This document shows, one piece after another, positions 46,770 to 55,970 of a stretch of DNA of 64,000 nt. Made by a program: the position numbers and the translations under genes. The first letter of the stretch is position 1; each line of letters begins with the position of its first letter. Source of the DNA: Alcaligenaceae bacterium. Lineage in GTDB: Bacteria > Pseudomonadota > Gammaproteobacteria > Burkholderiales > Burkholderiaceae_B. The notes beneath the pieces are model-generated. The model was given only the letters and a program-made list of their open reading frames with translations. It did no database searches and was not told the origin of the DNA. The stretch is taken from NCBI GenBank assembly GCA_013416455.1, contig JACCES010000008.1:156274-220273 (forward strand), in the 5' to 3' direction.

Positions 46770-47168
46770 ATGATTGTCCGCACACTGGAAGAATGCCGTC
46801 AGACCGACCGCTTGGTGAAATCCACCACCTGGGACAGCTGCCGCCTGCTGCTGAAGAATGACAACGTCGGCTTTTCGTTCCACATCACCACGCTGTATGC
46901 CGGCACCGAAACGCCCATGCATTACCAGAACCATTTCGAATCGGTCTACATCATCAGCGGAGAAGGCGAGCTCGAGAACCTGGACGATGGCAAGGTGCAC
47001 AAGCTCGCCCCGGGCACGATGTACCTGCTGGACAAGCACGACCGCCACATCCTGCGCGCCCACAAGGAAATCACCTGCGCCTGCGTCTTCAATCCGCCCT
47101 TGAACGGCAAGGAAGTCCATGACGCATCCGGCGCCTATCCCCTGGAAGCCGAAATCATCGAGAACTGA
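46770..47168 (+). CDS. ectC: L-ectoine synthase EctC
   Basis: 132 aa cupin that cyclises N-acetyl-diaminobutyrate to ectoine. Family features: [27 protein letters not shown]-type metal region ([17 protein letters not shown]) and [17 protein letters not shown] precedes the ATG. It starts 52 nt after ectB. Confidence 0.96.
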   Translation: MIVRTLEECRQTDRLVKSTTWDSCRLLLKNDNVGFSFHITTLYAGTETPMHYQNHFESVYIISGEGELENLDDGKVHKLAPGTMYLLDKHDRHILRAHKEITCACVFNPPLNGKEVHDASGAYPLEAEIIEN

Positions 47169-47172
47169 CACC

Positions 47173-48126
47173 ATGAACACAGCAACCCTGACAAGAGAAG
47201 AGAGTCGCACCGACCTGTACCCTTCGCGCGGCGGGATGCAAAGCAGTATCGTCCCCCGTACCCATCCCGTGGTCTGGGCACCGGCCGGCACACCGGCCCC
47301 CGTCGACCAGGCCCTGATCTCGCAATATGAACGCGACGGCTTTCTCGTCCTGCGCGATGTTTTCTCCCCGCAGGAAGTCGCCAATCTCCAGGCTGAACTC
47401 GACCGCCTGCGCCATGAAGCCCAGGCCGACGAAAGGCCGGAAATTGTCACCGAGAAGGGGTCGCGGCAGGTGCGCTCCATCTTCAAAGTGCACGAACTCA
47501 GCGCGGTATTCGCGCGCCTGGCCGCCGACCAGCGCCTGGCCGGTCTTGCCTCCTACCTGCTCGGCGAGGATGTCTATCTGCATCAGACACGCCTCAACTA
47601 CAAGCCCGGTTTCCATGGCAAGGAGTTCTATTGGCATTCCGACTTCGAGACCTGGCATATCGAAGACGGCATGCCCCTGCCCCGCGCACTGAGCATTTCC
47701 ATCGCCTTGACCGACAATACCCCGCACAACGGGCCATTGCTGGTGATGCCGGGTTCCCACAAGCATTACGTGGTGTGCGAAGGCGAAACCCCCCCGGACA
47801 ACTACCAGATGTCGCTGCAGGCCCAGGAAATCGGCGTGCCCAGCGACGAAAACCTGCACCGGCTGGCCAGCGAGGGCGGCCTGGTCGACACCGCCGGGCC
47901 GGCGGGTTCGGTGCTGATCTTCGACAGCAACCTCATGCACGGGTCGAACAGCAACATCACCCATCTGCCCCGTTCCAACGCGTTCTTCGTCTACAACGCC
48001 GTCAGCAACGCGGTGCAGGCGCCCTTCTGCCAGCAGCCTCCGCGCCCGGAATTCATCGCCACACGCCGGAATGTGTCTCCTTTGAAGATACGTTCCAATC
48101 GTGCCGAAGATTTCCTGCCATCATAA
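47173..48126 (+). CDS. ectD: ectoine hydroxylase EctD
   Basis: 317 aa from ATG 47173, 4 nt after the ectC stop. It is a 2-oxoglutarate/Fe(II) dioxygenase converting ectoine to 5-hydroxyectoine. Iron ligands H155, D157 and H256 are visible (FYWHSDFETWH, NLMHGSNSN), within the EctD consensus. Its presence means the cell can make hydroxyectoine, associated with heat and salt protection. Confidence 0.96.
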   Translation: MNTATLTREESRTDLYPSRGGMQSSIVPRTHPVVWAPAGTPAPVDQALISQYERDGFLVLRDVFSPQEVANLQAELDRLRHEAQADERPEIVTEKGSRQVRSIFKVHELSAVFARLAADQRLAGLASYLLGEDVYLHQTRLNYKPGFHGKEFYWHSDFETWHIEDGMPLPRALSISIALTDNTPHNGPLLVMPGSHKHYVVCEGETPPDNYQMSLQAQEIGVPSDENLHRLASEGGLVDTAGPAGSVLIFDSNLMHGSNSNITHLPRSNAFFVYNAVSNAVQAPFCQQPPRPEFIATRRNVSPLKIRSNRAEDFLPS

Positions 48127-48140
48127 GAAGGATAGCCGAC

Positions 48141-49586
48141 ATGCAACATACCGTCGAAAAGATCGGTGGCACTTCCATGAGCGACTACGCCGCCGTGCGC
48201 GACAATATCGTGCTGTACGGCGGCCAGAAGAACAAGAATGTCTATGGCCGCATCTTCGTGGTGTCGGCCTATGGCGGCATCACCGACATGCTGCTGGAAC
48301 ACAAGCGCGGCGGCGAACCGGGGGTCTATGCCCTGTTTGCCGGAGCCACCAGCGACGATGACGGCGCCGACCACTGGGAAGCACAGCTCGACCGGGTGCT
48401 GACGTCCATGCTGGCGCACAACAGCAAGCTGTTCGGCAACGCCATGGACCGCCGCGAAGCCGACCAATTCATCACGGAACGCATCGAAGGCGTGCGCAGC
48501 TGCCTGCAGGATCTGCGGCGCGTCTGCACCTATGGGCATTTCCAGCTGGACGAACATCTCACCACGCTGCGGGAACTACTGGCCTCTCTGGGCGAAGTCC
48601 ATTCCGCCTACAACATGGCAACACTGCTGCGGCGTGAAGGTATCGCGGCGCGCTTCATCGACCTGACGGGCTGGCGCCGTTCTTCACTGCTGCCGCTGGA
48701 CGAACAACTGCGCCAGGCCTTCGATGAAATGGATATCGACAACGAACTGCCCATCGTCACCGGCTACTGCCAATGCACAGAGGGCATGATACGCACCTTC
48801 GATCGCGGCTACAGTGAAATGACGTTCGCCCGCCTGGCCGTCATCAGCAATGCGAAGGAAGCCATCATCCACAAGGAATTCCACCTCAGCAGCGCGGACC
48901 CCCGCATGGTCGGCACGGAAAAGGTCATCCCCATCGGCCGCACCAACTATGACGTCGCCGACCAGCTGGCCAATCTCGGCATGGAAGCCATCCATCCACG
49001 CGCGGCCAAGGGCCTGCGTCAGCTGAGCATTCCGCTGCGAGTGAAAAACACCTTTGAACCGGAACACGCAGGCACCCTGATCACCCAGGAATACGTCAGC
49101 GCGCGGCCCCGGGTCGAAATCATCGCCGGGCGCAAGGGCGTTCTGGCCGTGGAAGTGTTCGACCAGGACATGGTGGGCGCCAACCGCTACGACAGCGTCA
49201 TCGTCCAGGCTGTTCACCGGCACAGGGCGCGCATCATCACCAAGGATCTGAACGCCAACACCATCACGCATTTCCTGGACACTGGTCTGGGAACGATCAA
49301 GCGCATCATCGCTGATCTGGAAGAACAGTTCCCCAATGCCGAAATCCGCGCCAGGAAGGTGGCCATCGTCTCGGCGGTGGGTTCCGACATGAAGGTGGGC
49401 GGCATGCTGTCCCGCACCGTCCGCGCCCTGGCCGACGCCGGTATCGACATACTGGCCATTCATCAATCCATGCGGCAGGTCGACATCCAGTTCGTCATCG
49501 AGGAAACCGACTACGAAGCCGCCGTGCGCAGCCTGCACGCCGGCGTGATCGAGTCCGACCAGGGCTCCATGGAAATCGCCGCCTGA
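48141..49586 (+). CDS. ask: ectoine-linked aspartate kinase Ask_Ect
   Basis: 481 aa from ATG 48141, 14 nt after ectD. It catalyses aspartate phosphorylation, feeding aspartate semialdehyde to EctB. Kinase start VEKIGGTSM; regulatory ACT repeats at the C-terminus (KVAIVSAVGSDMKVGGMLSR). This branch of aspartokinase is found only with ect genes. It closes the operon, followed by a strong hairpin. Confidence 0.94.
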   Translation: MQHTVEKIGGTSMSDYAAVRDNIVLYGGQKNKNVYGRIFVVSAYGGITDMLLEHKRGGEPGVYALFAGATSDDDGADHWEAQLDRVLTSMLAHNSKLFGNAMDRREADQFITERIEGVRSCLQDLRRVCTYGHFQLDEHLTTLRELLASLGEVHSAYNMATLLRREGIAARFIDLTGWRRSSLLPLDEQLRQAFDEMDIDNELPIVTGYCQCTEGMIRTFDRGYSEMTFARLAVISNAKEAIIHKEFHLSSADPRMVGTEKVIPIGRTNYDVADQLANLGMEAIHPRAAKGLRQLSIPLRVKNTFEPEHAGTLITQEYVSARPRVEIIAGRKGVLAVEVFDQDMVGANRYDSVIVQAVHRHRARIITKDLNANTITHFLDTGLGTIKRIIADLEEQFPNAEIRARKVAIVSAVGSDMKVGGMLSRTVRALADAGIDILAIHQSMRQVDIQFVIEETDYEAAVRSLHAGVIESDQGSMEIAA

Positions 49587-49623
49587 CCGTGGAGAAGCTC
49601 CAACGGAGCTGGCGGCTTCCTCC

Positions 49624-49658
49624 ATCAGTCTGCGCGCCATACTGGCGCGCAGACTGAT
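49624..49658. terminator. strong hairpin after ask, probable operon terminator
   Basis: Perfect 16-nt arms (ATCAGTCTGCGCGCCA and complement) around a TAC loop, 38 nt after the ask stop. No clear T run, but stem strength and position support termination. Confidence 0.65.
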
Positions 49659-49694
49659 ATCCTTGGGCATCGTTTCCGAATGTGAACCCGAAAC

Positions 49695-50309
49695 ATGCCC
49701 TCTCCCATCACCGCGCATCTGCCCGCATGGACACAGGAATGGCTGGGCAGCATCGTGCTGCTCGGCCAGGTCCTTCTCATCGTGATCATTGCCATGGTGC
49801 TGCAGCGCAGCCTGCGCCGCATCATCCTGACAGCGGGCGAACGCTACGATCTGCCCCGCCATCTGGTGGGGCCGTCCATCGCGCTGACACGCTGGACCAT
49901 CGTCGCCAGCGCCGGCCTGCTCATCCTGGGCCGGCTGGGCGTTTCGGGCACCGTACTATGGACAGCCTTCACGGGTTTCGCCGCCGTGGGCGCCGTGGCA
50001 TTCTTCGCGGCCTGGAGCGTGCTTTCCAACCTGTTCTGCGCCATTCTCATCTTCACGGCGCGGCCCCTGCGGCTGGGGGACCACATAGAGATCCTGGACA
50101 CCGCCGAAAAACCCGGGGCCCGTGGTGAAGTGGTGGACATCAACCTACTGTACGTCACGCTGGAAGACGCCACCGCAGCACAGCCCGGCGTGCTTCTTCA
50201 GATTCCCAATGCCCTGATTTTCCAGCGCGTGGTACGCCGCTGGAAAGACAGGCCGCCCGCTCAATCCACCGTAGCCAGGGATCCCGCCGACCCCGCATCC
50301 GTGGAATGA
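49695..50309 (+). CDS. MscS-family small-conductance mechanosensitive channel
   Basis: 204 aa, shorter than E. coli MscS. Three hydrophobic segments are followed by FFAAWSVLSNLFCAILIFTARPLRLGDHIEI, the pore helix TM3 and beta-domain start of MscS, with the GEVVDINLLYVTLED motif. It releases solutes on hypo-osmotic shock. It lies just after the ectoine operon, which suits a joint osmotic function. It is separated by the hairpin at 49624-49658, so it has its own promoter or receives readthrough. Confidence 0.85.
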   Translation: MPSPITAHLPAWTQEWLGSIVLLGQVLLIVIIAMVLQRSLRRIILTAGERYDLPRHLVGPSIALTRWTIVASAGLLILGRLGVSGTVLWTAFTGFAAVGAVAFFAAWSVLSNLFCAILIFTARPLRLGDHIEILDTAEKPGARGEVVDINLLYVTLEDATAAQPGVLLQIPNALIFQRVVRRWKDRPPAQSTVARDPADPASVE

Positions 50310-50316
50310 ATTCCGG

Positions 50317-50548
50317 CCTGTGGATAAACACTATGGACTCCAGTTGTACACAACATGTGGACAAAAAGTGGATGACCTTCCCGAATGAGCTGGATCTGGA
50401 AACTGTCCAGAATCCGTCCCATTCTTTCCGGCAAGGTTATGGACTACCTAAAACGCCCGGCGACGGCATGAACAGGGGCTGGGCCGAGTTATTCCACTTA
50501 TCCACAGGGCCCCATTACCAACAACAAATATATAAAGAAGAAAGAAGG
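50317..50548. repeat. DnaA-box-framed noncoding element, copy A
   Basis: Between convergent mscS and the tartrate dehydrogenase gene. A perfect DnaA box in inverted orientation (TGTGGATAA, 50319-50327) and one in direct orientation (TTATCCACA, 50498-50506) bracket 170 nt. After the second box comes ATTACCAA and TATATAAAGAAG. The same order of landmarks, with conserved flanks (CTATGG, AGTTGT, AATCCGTCC, TTCCACTTATCCACA), recurs at 53911-54142. The rest of 50310-50611 shows no gene. Confidence 0.7.
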
Positions 50549-50611
50549 AATAAACCCTTCCCTCTTCCCCACACGGCCTGCAGAACGGACAAAGCTGCCT
50601 GAAGTCAGGCT

Positions 50612-51688
50612 TCAAAGCGCGGCAGTGACGGCCTTGCCCATGTCGGTCGTACTGGCATTACCGCCAAGATCCGGGGTATGCGGCCCTTGCTGCAATATCG
50701 TTTCTATCGCCGTCAGCAATTCCGCGCCCGCACGTGCGCAGGCCGGGTCCTGCTCGCCCAGGAAGTCCAGCATCAGGGCCGCCGACCAGATCATGCCGAC
50801 CGGGTTGGCAATATTGCGCCCATAAATATCCGGAGCCGAACCGTGTACGGGTTCGAACAGCGAAGGGAATTTTCTTTCAGGGTTCAGATTGGCGGAAGGT
50901 GCGATCCCGATCGTCCCCGCGCAGGCCGGCCCCAGATCGGACAGAATGTCCCCGAACAAGTTGGAAGCCACGACCACGTCGAAACGTTCCGGCGACAACA
51001 CGAAACGGGCGGTCAGGATATCGATGTGGTACTGATCCCAGGTGATGTCCGGGTAATCGCTGGACACGGCCTGTACGCGCTCATCCCAGTAAGGCATGCT
51101 GATGGCGATGCCATTCGATTTCGTTGCCGATGTTACGTGCTTGCGCTCCCGGCGCTGCGCCTGCTTGAAGGCATAATGCAGCACGCGGTCCACGCCGTGC
51201 CGGGTGAACACGGTTTCCTGCAGCACGACTTCCCGCTCGGTGCCACCGAACAGGCGCCCGCCCACGTTGGTGTATTCGCCTTCCGTGTTTTCACGAACCA
51301 CCAGGAAATCGATGTCGCCCGGCTGTTTTCCCGCCAGTGGGCACGGTACGCCAGGCATGAGCTTGACCGGCCGGAGATTGATGTACTGATCGAATTCACG
51401 GCGGAATTTCAGCAGCGACCCCCACAGGGATACATGGTCGGCAACGACTTCAGGCCAGCCCACCGCGCCGAATAGAATGGCGTCGACACCCTTAAGGGTG
51501 TCGAACCAGTCGGGCGGCATCATCTCACCATGGCGCTGGTAGTACTCGGCGCAGGCCCAATCGAAATGTTCCAGTTCGAGCGACAGGCCATGGCGCTGCT
51601 GCAAAGCGTCGAGGGCGCGCAATGCCTCAGGCATGACTTCCTTGCCTATACCGTCGCCGGGGATGACTGCAATCCTGAATGAAGACAT
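50612..51688 (-). CDS. tartrate/D-malate dehydrogenase (isocitrate/isopropylmalate dehydrogenase family)
   Basis: 358 aa beta-decarboxylating NAD-dependent dehydrogenase. Features: IAVIPGDGIGKEVMPEAL at the start, VVRENTEGEYTNVGGR (substrate loop), and NLFGDILSDLGPACAGTIGIAPSAN (metal-binding aspartates). The length and LRPVKLMPGV pattern are those of tartrate dehydrogenase (TtuC) or D-malate dehydrogenase. It is alone on its strand and convergent with mscS. Confidence 0.88.
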   Translation of the reverse strand: MSSFRIAVIPGDGIGKEVMPEALRALDALQQRHGLSLELEHFDWACAEYYQRHGEMMPPDWFDTLKGVDAILFGAVGWPEVVADHVSLWGSLLKFRREFDQYINLRPVKLMPGVPCPLAGKQPGDIDFLVVRENTEGEYTNVGGRLFGGTEREVVLQETVFTRHGVDRVLHYAFKQAQRRERKHVTSATKSNGIAISMPYWDERVQAVSSDYPDITWDQYHIDILTARFVLSPERFDVVVASNLFGDILSDLGPACAGTIGIAPSANLNPERKFPSLFEPVHGSAPDIYGRNIANPVGMIWSAALMLDFLGEQDPACARAGAELLTAIETILQQGPHTPDLGGNASTTDMGKAVTAAL

Positions 51689-51825
51689 GAATTTCCTTTT
51701 GGTGAGGGGTTCCGGCCTGGCGCCGGGGCTGCCCCATTATTGTTCAAAAGAGCCTTGGGCTCCGGAAGAATGACCGCCTCCGCGGGCCATGCCCCGATGG
51801 GCGCGGCCTGTGGCCGGGCACACGG

Positions 51826-52827
51826 TCAGTCGTGCGTGGGCCGCCATTGAAAAGCGGCGCGGATGGACGAAGCCGCCTTGTCGCCGGCGGCTATCGAAAG
51901 CGCAAGGCGGATGCGCGCCTTGCGTGCGGAAAGATGGCTGACACCTATGGCGCCGGCGTTTTCAAGGTCGTGCAGGGTACCGGGATATTCATAGCTCTGG
52001 TGGGTCGCGCCGTGCAAGGTGCTGCTGCACACTGCAACGACAATGCCGGCATCGATCGCCTTGCGCACGACGGGCACCCAATCAGGTGGAACCTGGCCGC
52101 GGCCCAGGCCGTCGATCACCGCCCCCGCAGGCCCGCTTTCGAGAATGGCGCGCGCCATGGAGGGGTCGGCGCCCCCATAGGCGGGCAATATGTCGACACG
52201 CGGCAGTTTGTCTGGATTGGGAAGCATGGGCAGCGATACGGGGCGCTGCAGAAGATGGAAGACGCCCTCGTCGAACATGCCCATGGCGCCCAGCCCGGGG
52301 GCATCGAAACCATGCAGCTGGAAGCTGCTGGTCTTGCGCACGAAAGTTGCACTGAACACCGATTGATTGAACAGCACCAGCACACCTAGTCCGAGGGACT
52401 CTTCGCATGCGGCCAATTCGATGGCATGGCGCAGATTGACATAGGCGTCGCTGCCCGGAGCATGCGGCGTGCGCTGCGAACCCGTCACCACGATGGGCAT
52501 CTGCGATGTGTCCAGCACACATTGAAGGTAATACGCCGTGTCTTCCAGCGTATCCGTGCCATGCGTAACAACGACCCCGTCGATTTCCCCCGATGCTGCA
52601 AGCTGCCGGCACCGCGCCGCCAGTTGCATCCATTCCGCCGGGCCGATGGCATTGCTGCCTTTCTGGAAGAGGGATTCCACCTTTACTTCCATTCTTCCGT
52701 TCAGGCCGGTGCGTGACAGCAGTTCTTCGCCTGGCATCGCTCCGGCAATTGCGCGCCCTTCGGCGCCCGGCACGCTGGCGATGGTGCCGCCGGTGGATAA
52801 CAGCATGATACGTTTCAATCGTGTCAT
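51826..52827 (-). CDS. L-asparaginase (type II/AnsB-like)
   Basis: 333 aa from ATG 52827; the open frame upstream of it has no homology features. Two catalytic signatures are visible: STGGTIASV (nucleophile Thr15) and VVTHGTDTLEDTAYYL. No signal peptide is seen, so it is probably cytoplasmic. It hydrolyses asparagine, or possibly glutamine, to the acid and ammonia. The gene is separate from its neighbours and divergent from a 63-aa gene. Confidence 0.88.
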   Translation of the reverse strand: MTRLKRIMLLSTGGTIASVPGAEGRAIAGAMPGEELLSRTGLNGRMEVKVESLFQKGSNAIGPAEWMQLAARCRQLAASGEIDGVVVTHGTDTLEDTAYYLQCVLDTSQMPIVVTGSQRTPHAPGSDAYVNLRHAIELAACEESLGLGVLVLFNQSVFSATFVRKTSSFQLHGFDAPGLGAMGMFDEGVFHLLQRPVSLPMLPNPDKLPRVDILPAYGGADPSMARAILESGPAGAVIDGLGRGQVPPDWVPVVRKAIDAGIVVAVCSSTLHGATHQSYEYPGTLHDLENAGAIGVSHLSARKARIRLALSIAAGDKAASSIRAAFQWRPTHD

Positions 52828-52913
52828 TTTATGCTCAAGATCAGCGGAAATAAGTACGCCCCGCAAGCCGGCGCGCAAACCCCGCACTGTGGTCGAAATG
52901 GCGCAACTGGTTG

Positions 52914-52949
52914 ATAAAACTTAGTTTTATACCAGTTCGAGAGTATAAT
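52914..52949. promoter_or_regulatory. palindrome and promoter between asparaginase and the 63-aa gene
   Basis: 52914-52930 is the perfect palindrome ATAAAACTTAGTTTTAT (8-nt arms). It overlaps a weak -35 (TTAGTT, 52921-52926) spaced 17 nt from a perfect -10 TATAAT (52944-52949) facing right. The palindrome could be an operator for either divergent gene. Confidence 0.5.
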
Positions 52950-52976
52950 GAAGGGTACACAATACAGCGTGCCCTA

Positions 52977-53168
52977 ATGAAGAGCCAACCCTCGAAGAGT
53001 CAATCCCCCATCAGCGTGAACGGGTTCAAGCAGCCCACCGCCATGAGCATCATTCGCGCTGTCGCCAGTTCCACGGCCATCGAAACAGGTCAGTCCGTCA
53101 AAGAACTCGAAGCCCGCCTGCAAGCCCAGGACAGCAAATTCCAGCAGATTCCGCTGGCAAGCTGCTGA
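52977..53168 (+). CDS. 63-aa hypothetical protein
   Basis: Starts at ATG 52977, 28 nt after a consensus TATAAT. Product reads ISVNGFKQPTAMSIIRAVAS then TGQSVKELEARLQAQDSK, polar, no signal or membrane segment. No family recognised. It converges with the fic gene 116 nt away. A local STAIET pattern is near the Fic-inhibitor motif (S/T-x3-E-G/N) but does not fit exactly, so an antitoxin role is not claimed. Confidence 0.45.
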   Translation: MKSQPSKSQSPISVNGFKQPTAMSIIRAVASSTAIETGQSVKELEARLQAQDSKFQQIPLASC

Positions 53169-53284
53169 AGCCCTGCGGGCCCCCATGTGGTAATTCGCTG
53201 CCATCGGGCACGAACCGTATTCGTTTCGCTGCCTGCCCGCCGCTCCATGGCCAGCCGGTGCAAGGCGCCTTACCAGACAGGGCA

Positions 53285-53902
53285 CTAGGCCGCTTCCATG
53301 GCCTGGCTCACCCAGTACCGCATGGGCGCATAATCGCAATCCATCCCCTTCTGTATGGCGCCGACATACGAGGCCTTGTTTCTTTCCCACGAGCTGTAAT
53401 CGAGCGGCTCCCGCCCTCCCTGCACGGCCATCACATCCGCGAGCAATCTTGAAATCCTTCCGTTTCCTTCCCGGAATGGATGCATCAGTATGAACTCCAC
53501 GTGGATGACGGCAATCGCTTCCACCAGTTCTTCCACGCCCATGCCCTTGCACGGCGTGTAGCGGCTCAGATAATCGCTATCGAAAAGCTGCATGAGCCTG
53601 GGAAGCTGCGCCGCGGGTGCAAAGGGAAAGCCATCCTTGCTCATGTTGACTGTCCGGTACTGGCCAGCCCAATCGTAGACATTCCCCAGCCAGCGCCGAT
53701 GCCAGCGTTTCAGGTGCAGGGCACTGATCCTCCCCGGAGGAAGATGATCGCGCAGGACGGACACATAGAGCTTCTGCAACAACACGAGTTCGGCTTCATC
53801 CATGTCGTCTGCGCGGGTGATCCCCAGCCTGTTTTCCAGCACTTTTCCCTCGGAACCCGTCTGCAGCGCCCCTTGCGATCCACTGATGTCGTACCGACTC
53901 AT
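53285..53902 (-). CDS. Fic-domain protein (putative AMP-transferase)
   Basis: 205 aa from ATG 53902, with AGGAG 9 nt upstream. The Fic core HPFREGNGR (H141) is intact, and the approximately 50 residues before it are helical, with the flap upstream (RTVNMSKDGFPFAPAAQLPRLM). Such enzymes transfer AMP or other nucleotide groups to target proteins. No clear inhibitory S/T-x3-E-G/N motif is seen in the protein, and no adjacent co-directional antitoxin gene is seen. The ribosome-binding site directly abuts a perfect DnaA box (53914-53922). Confidence 0.85.
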   Translation of the reverse strand: MSRYDISGSQGALQTGSEGKVLENRLGITRADDMDEAELVLLQKLYVSVLRDHLPPGRISALHLKRWHRRWLGNVYDWAGQYRTVNMSKDGFPFAPAAQLPRLMQLFDSDYLSRYTPCKGMGVEELVEAIAVIHVEFILMHPFREGNGRISRLLADVMAVQGGREPLDYSSWERNKASYVGAIQKGMDCDYAPMRYWVSQAMEAA

Positions 53903-53910
53903 TGCGTAGC

Positions 53911-54142
53911 TCCTGTGGATAAGCTCTATGGAAGCAAGTTGTGAAGAAGCTGTTGACCCATCAGGCATAAGCATGATTTTCCTTGCCCTGTGGAAAGTTC
54001 TCCCCAATCCGTCCACCCGTACAGCCAAGGTTTATTCCAGTCCCTGAACATGCGCAAGTCCTTGTTATGGCAGCATATCACCGGGTTGTTCCACTTATCC
54101 ACATGCCTTATTACCAATAGTCTTTATATAAAGAAGATGGAG
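53911..54142. repeat. DnaA-box-framed noncoding element, copy B
   Basis: Diverged duplicate of the element at 50317-50548. Perfect DnaA boxes at 53914-53922 (TGTGGATAA) and 54095-54103 (TTATCCACA) span 190 nt, against 188 nt in copy A. Shared blocks: CTATGG, AAGTTGT, AATCCGTCCA-like, CCAAGGTTTAT-like, TTGTTCCACTTATCCACA, ATTACCAA and TTATATAAAGAAG. It lies upstream of fic, so its left box sits in the fic leader. The rest of 53903-54331 shows no gene. Confidence 0.7.
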
Positions 54143-54331
54143 TACAAACATGTTGGTTCCATCAGCCATTCCCATGCCACAGCCGGCTTTCACCCGATCA
54201 GGAAATTCATGCTAGAGTCCGGTCTCTGCCTACGGGCATAGACGGAAGATTATGCAAAGGAACACCAGAGTGATGGGCAAAAAAAACGCCGGCATCCGGC
54301 CAGCGTCTGATGAGGACAGGTGAGGTCTAGG

Positions 54332-54377
54332 GATGCTCTGAACCATTAGAGCGGCGCGGTGAATGGTTCAGAGCATC
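54332..54377. terminator. hairpin right after the aminotransferase stop
   Basis: 16-nt perfect arms (GATGCTCTGAACCATT and complement) with a 14-nt loop, starting 2 nt past the minus-strand stop at 54379. The position makes it a likely terminator. Confidence 0.65.
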
Positions 54378-54378
54378 T

Positions 54379-55548
54379 CTAAAGGCCTTGAAGACGTTCG
54401 ATGGCGGTATCCAGCGTGGCTTCACGCTTGGCGAAACAAAACCTGACCAGATTGTGATTGGCTTCCGGTGCGGCGGGATCCCGGTAGAAGGCTGATACGG
54501 GTATGACGCCCACCCCGTGTTCGGTGGTCAGCCATTTCGCGAACTGATCCTCCGGCATATCGCTGATTTCGCTGTAGTCAGCCAGGAAAAAGAAGGTGCC
54601 GGCGCTTTTCACCGGTTTGAACCGGGTATTGGCCAACCCATCGAAAAGCCGGTCGCGCTTGGCCTGGTAGAAACTGGCAAGGCCAAGATGGTGGCGCGGA
54701 TCGTTCATGTAGCGCGCAAGCGCATATTGCATGGGTGAAACCACCGTGAAAACATTGAACTGGTGGATCTTCCGTATTTCGGCCGTCATCGCGGCCGGTG
54801 CGCAGCAGTAACCAATCTTCCACCCGGTAACGTGATAGGTCTTGCCAAAGGATGAGATCACCACCGAATGGCTGGCCAGTTTTTCCCGACGCGACAAGCT
54901 TTGATGCAGGCTTCCATCGAACACGATGTGTTCATAGACTTCATCGGAAATCAGCATGATTCCTGTCTCTTCCACGATCTGTTCCAGAGCATCCAGATCA
55001 CTTTCGCTCAGGTTGATTCCAGTGGGGTTGTGCGGGAAATTCAGTATCAGGGCGCGGGTGCGGTCAGTCACCGCATCGCGTACCCGCTGCCAGTCGACGC
55101 GATAAGTCGGATGCGTGGCGTCAGGCGCCTGCATCGGAACGATCACGGGTGTCGCTCCGGCCAGGGTTATCACAGGGTTGTAAAGGTCGTAGAACGGCTC
55201 GATCACGATCACTTCGTCACCCGGGTGCACCAGGGCAAGAATACTGCTCATCAACGCTTCGCTTGCGCCGGCCATGACGGTGATTTCCGTATTGGCGTCG
55301 TACTCACGGCCATACAGGGATTTGACCTTCTCGCGTATTCTTTCACGGAGCAAAGGGATGCCGGGCATGGGTGGATACTGATTGTGGCCCTCCTTCATTG
55401 CGGTGCCGACTTCATCCAGCAAGGCGGGATCGGGGTCGAAGTCTGGAAAGCCCTGCCCCAGATTGATGGCCTCATGCTCCGTTGCGAGCTGGCTCATGAC
55501 AGTGAAAATGGTGGTGCCGACACCCGGCATCCTGGTGGGTAATTTCAT
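54379..55548 (-). CDS. PLP-dependent aminotransferase (class I/II; methionine aminotransferase YbdL-like)
   Basis: 389 aa from ATG 55548 (an ATG at 55566 is an alternative). The fold-type I signature is clear: AINLGQGFPDFDPDP at the start, NFPHNPTG, and the PLP lysine in SSFGKTYHVTGWKIGY. The sequence is closest to YbdL/kynurenine-type aminotransferases that use methionine or aromatic acids with 2-oxo acids. It appears monocistronic. Confidence 0.85.
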   Translation of the reverse strand: MKLPTRMPGVGTTIFTVMSQLATEHEAINLGQGFPDFDPDPALLDEVGTAMKEGHNQYPPMPGIPLLRERIREKVKSLYGREYDANTEITVMAGASEALMSSILALVHPGDEVIVIEPFYDLYNPVITLAGATPVIVPMQAPDATHPTYRVDWQRVRDAVTDRTRALILNFPHNPTGINLSESDLDALEQIVEETGIMLISDEVYEHIVFDGSLHQSLSRREKLASHSVVISSFGKTYHVTGWKIGYCCAPAAMTAEIRKIHQFNVFTVVSPMQYALARYMNDPRHHLGLASFYQAKRDRLFDGLANTRFKPVKSAGTFFFLADYSEISDMPEDQFAKWLTTEHGVGVIPVSAFYRDPAAPEANHNLVRFCFAKREATLDTAIERLQGL

Positions 55549-55970
55549 GTTTGTTTCATGCCTCAAAGTAAATGCACAGGCCCTGGGATATGTTCAGGAA
55601 CCCGTCGTGCTCATAACACGAAGGCCGGGATTCATTGCTGACGTTCCCAACTTTCGCGTTATGGGTGGCGGAGCTTTGCTCCGCCTGCTGGAAGTTCCTG
55701 TGGCAATCCCTTGCCGTCCATATAGAATATTCAAGTATGTCAGGATATGTTTGAACCCGCCTGAATAAAAAAAACCACATAAGGGTTAACTATTAATTGC
55801 GCAGCTGACAAGCTATGAGTATGCTGTCACGTGCAGTTGTGAACCAACGTACCGCAAGTCTCGTAGCGATACATCACCTTCAGTTTTTGCTGGAAGCCTG
55901 GTATGCCGTCCCGCGTTTTGCGTTCTTGGTGCAATGCAATTCTTGTGTTTTTTTTAGGACGCTCCATATC

